The position numbers were made by a program, and so were the translations under genes. Below, piece by piece: positions 63,433 through 64,000 of a stretch of 64,000 bases of DNA. Below the pieces are notes generated by a model. It searched no databases, was not told where the DNA came from, and saw nothing but the letters and a program-made list of their open reading frames with translations. How positions within the stretch are numbered: position 1 is the first letter of the stretch; the number at the start of each line of letters is the position of its first letter. The stretch is from Ruminococcus sp. AF46-10NS (GTDB lineage Bacteria > Bacillota > Clostridia > Lachnospirales > Lachnospiraceae), in contig NZ_QRNF01000016.1 in assembly GCF_003474435.1 (NCBI RefSeq), forward strand, positions 7,933 to 71,932, written 5' to 3'.

Positions 63433-64000
63433 ATGGAGTTAAAAGTAAGAAATTTTGCAAAAATAGCAGAAGCGGATATTATTATAGATGGAATTACTGT
63501 AATTGCTGGGAATAACAATACAGGTAAAAGTACGATTGGGAAAATTTTGGATGTTATTTTTAATACAACAAATAATATCAGCGCAAAAATGAACAAAGCC
63601 AGGATAGATTCTTTAAATGATATGCTGCAAAAAGAATTAGAGCAGATACTTGTAAAAGAGAATTTTCATCTTATAGGAGAAGCGGACAGTAAGAGAATAA
63701 CTATTCGTCGTATGTCTGATGAACTTATAAAAGGCAGATTACAGATTGAGAAAATTTGTGAAAAATACCTGGCAGAACTAGGAATATCTTTGGATGAATC
63801 AGAGGAAAGACAAGTTATTGCAAAAATTAAAGGGTTGCTAGAAGAAATAGATCAGATTTCAGAAGAAACTTTAAGCCAGGCTATATATACACAATATTTT
63901 GGAGAGGTTTTTCATAAGCAAATTAATTCTTTATACCAGGTTTTTCATAAGCAAATTAATTCTTTATACCAACGAGACAAAGAAGCAGATATTACATTAT
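63433..64000 (+). CDS. AAA/SMC-like ATPase, N-terminal part (runs off the window)
   Basis: An uninterrupted frame of 189 codons starts at an ATG 4 bases after GAGGGGAAA-type wording and continues past the end. The N-terminus MELKVRNFAKIAEADIIIDG and Walker A AGNNNTGKST (about residues 29-38) are those of RecF/OLD/SMC-like AAA ATPases, the kind found in several defence systems (Septu PtuA, Gabija GajA, Lamassu and others) and in many uncharacterised proteins. Residues after about 60 look coiled-coil-like. The stretch is visibly AT-richer than the core genes before it, and has its own promoter after a strong terminator, which suggests acquired DNA. The C-terminus that would decide the family is not in the window. 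Confidence 0.7.
   Translation, partial: MELKVRNFAKIAEADIIIDGITVIAGNNNTGKSTIGKILDVIFNTTNNISAKMNKARIDSLNDMLQKELEQILVKENFHLIGEADSKRITIRRMSDELIKGRLQIEKICEKYLAELGISLDESEERQVIAKIKGLLEEIDQISEETLSQAIYTQYFGEVFHKQINSLYQVFHKQINSLYQRDKEADITL
63906..63971 (+). repeat. Perfect 33-bp tandem duplication inside the ATPase gene
   Basis: The 33 bases from 63906 are repeated exactly from 63939, adding a second VFHKQINSLYQ in frame. A unit of 33 keeps the frame open. It may be a recent slippage duplication or an assembly artefact. Confidence 0.8.

Overview
The window looks like a chromosomal segment of a low-to-mid GC Firmicute, most probably a Lachnospiraceae gut clostridium close to Blautia. This is inferred from gene content and style: a class II GalT, paired GlgC/GlgD, SpoVG, a DnaD/DnaC-type helicase-loading pair, a tryptophan T-box, a fused CobA-HemD, acetate-forming Pta/AckA, strong GGAGG-type ribosome sites and sigma-A promoters. 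It is almost entirely core genome. I see no CRISPR array, prophage, rRNA or insertion sequence.

Layout. 1-7.7 kb (+): the tail of an unknown gene, galT, a secreted SGNH-type protein with InlB-like repeats, asnS, and a YhaO/YhaN-like nuclease/ATPase pair. 7.7-12.9 kb (-): murC, then dnaD-dnaC-prs, with tandem DnaA-box-like 9-mers between murC and dnaD. 13-15.9 kb (+): glgC-glgD and spoVG. 16-23.6 kb: cbiK (-) divergent from a tightly overlapping tetrapyrrole operon hemA-sirC-hemC-cobA/hemD-hemB-hemL, which carries glutamyl-tRNA to uroporphyrinogen III and precorrin-2/sirohydrochlorin and so points to cobalamin or siroheme. 23.7-32.5 kb: a lactonase-family propeller, aroC (-), corA, a rhomboid-like membrane protein, pyk, lysA, a MATE exporter (-) and tRNA-Leu(CAA) (-). 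32.7-42 kb: ftsH, degV (-), a zinc-finger membrane protein, polA-coaE-walJ, an ACT protein and a UPF0210 protein. 42-45.3 kb: Trp T-box plus a trpXYZ-type ABC transporter. 45.4-53 kb: an aminotransferase, tmcAL (-), pta-ackA, yceD-rpmF and a second MATE exporter. 53.3-63.2 kb: an ABC-F ATPase, then plsX-acpP-rnc-smc-ftsY-ilvA. From 63.4 kb an AT-richer AAA-type ATPase gene starts and runs off the end; it is the only clearly accessory-looking gene.

Three things stand out. First, ten genes, several normally essential (ftsH, prs, pyk, rnc), are broken by eleven one-base indels, all in or beside short homopolymers and nearly all deletions. This looks like assembly or sequencing error, so these genes are annotated here over their full restored span. 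Second, a 167-168 bp intergenic element occurs twice (about 15.97 and 53.03 kb) and folds on paper into a four-helix cloverleaf followed by a conserved tail; parts of the tail recur at two other intergenic sites. I do not recognise it as a described family. Third, abutting 9-bp DnaA-box-like arrays sit just upstream of the dnaD-dnaC-prs promoter, suggesting DnaA control or titration at helicase-loader genes.
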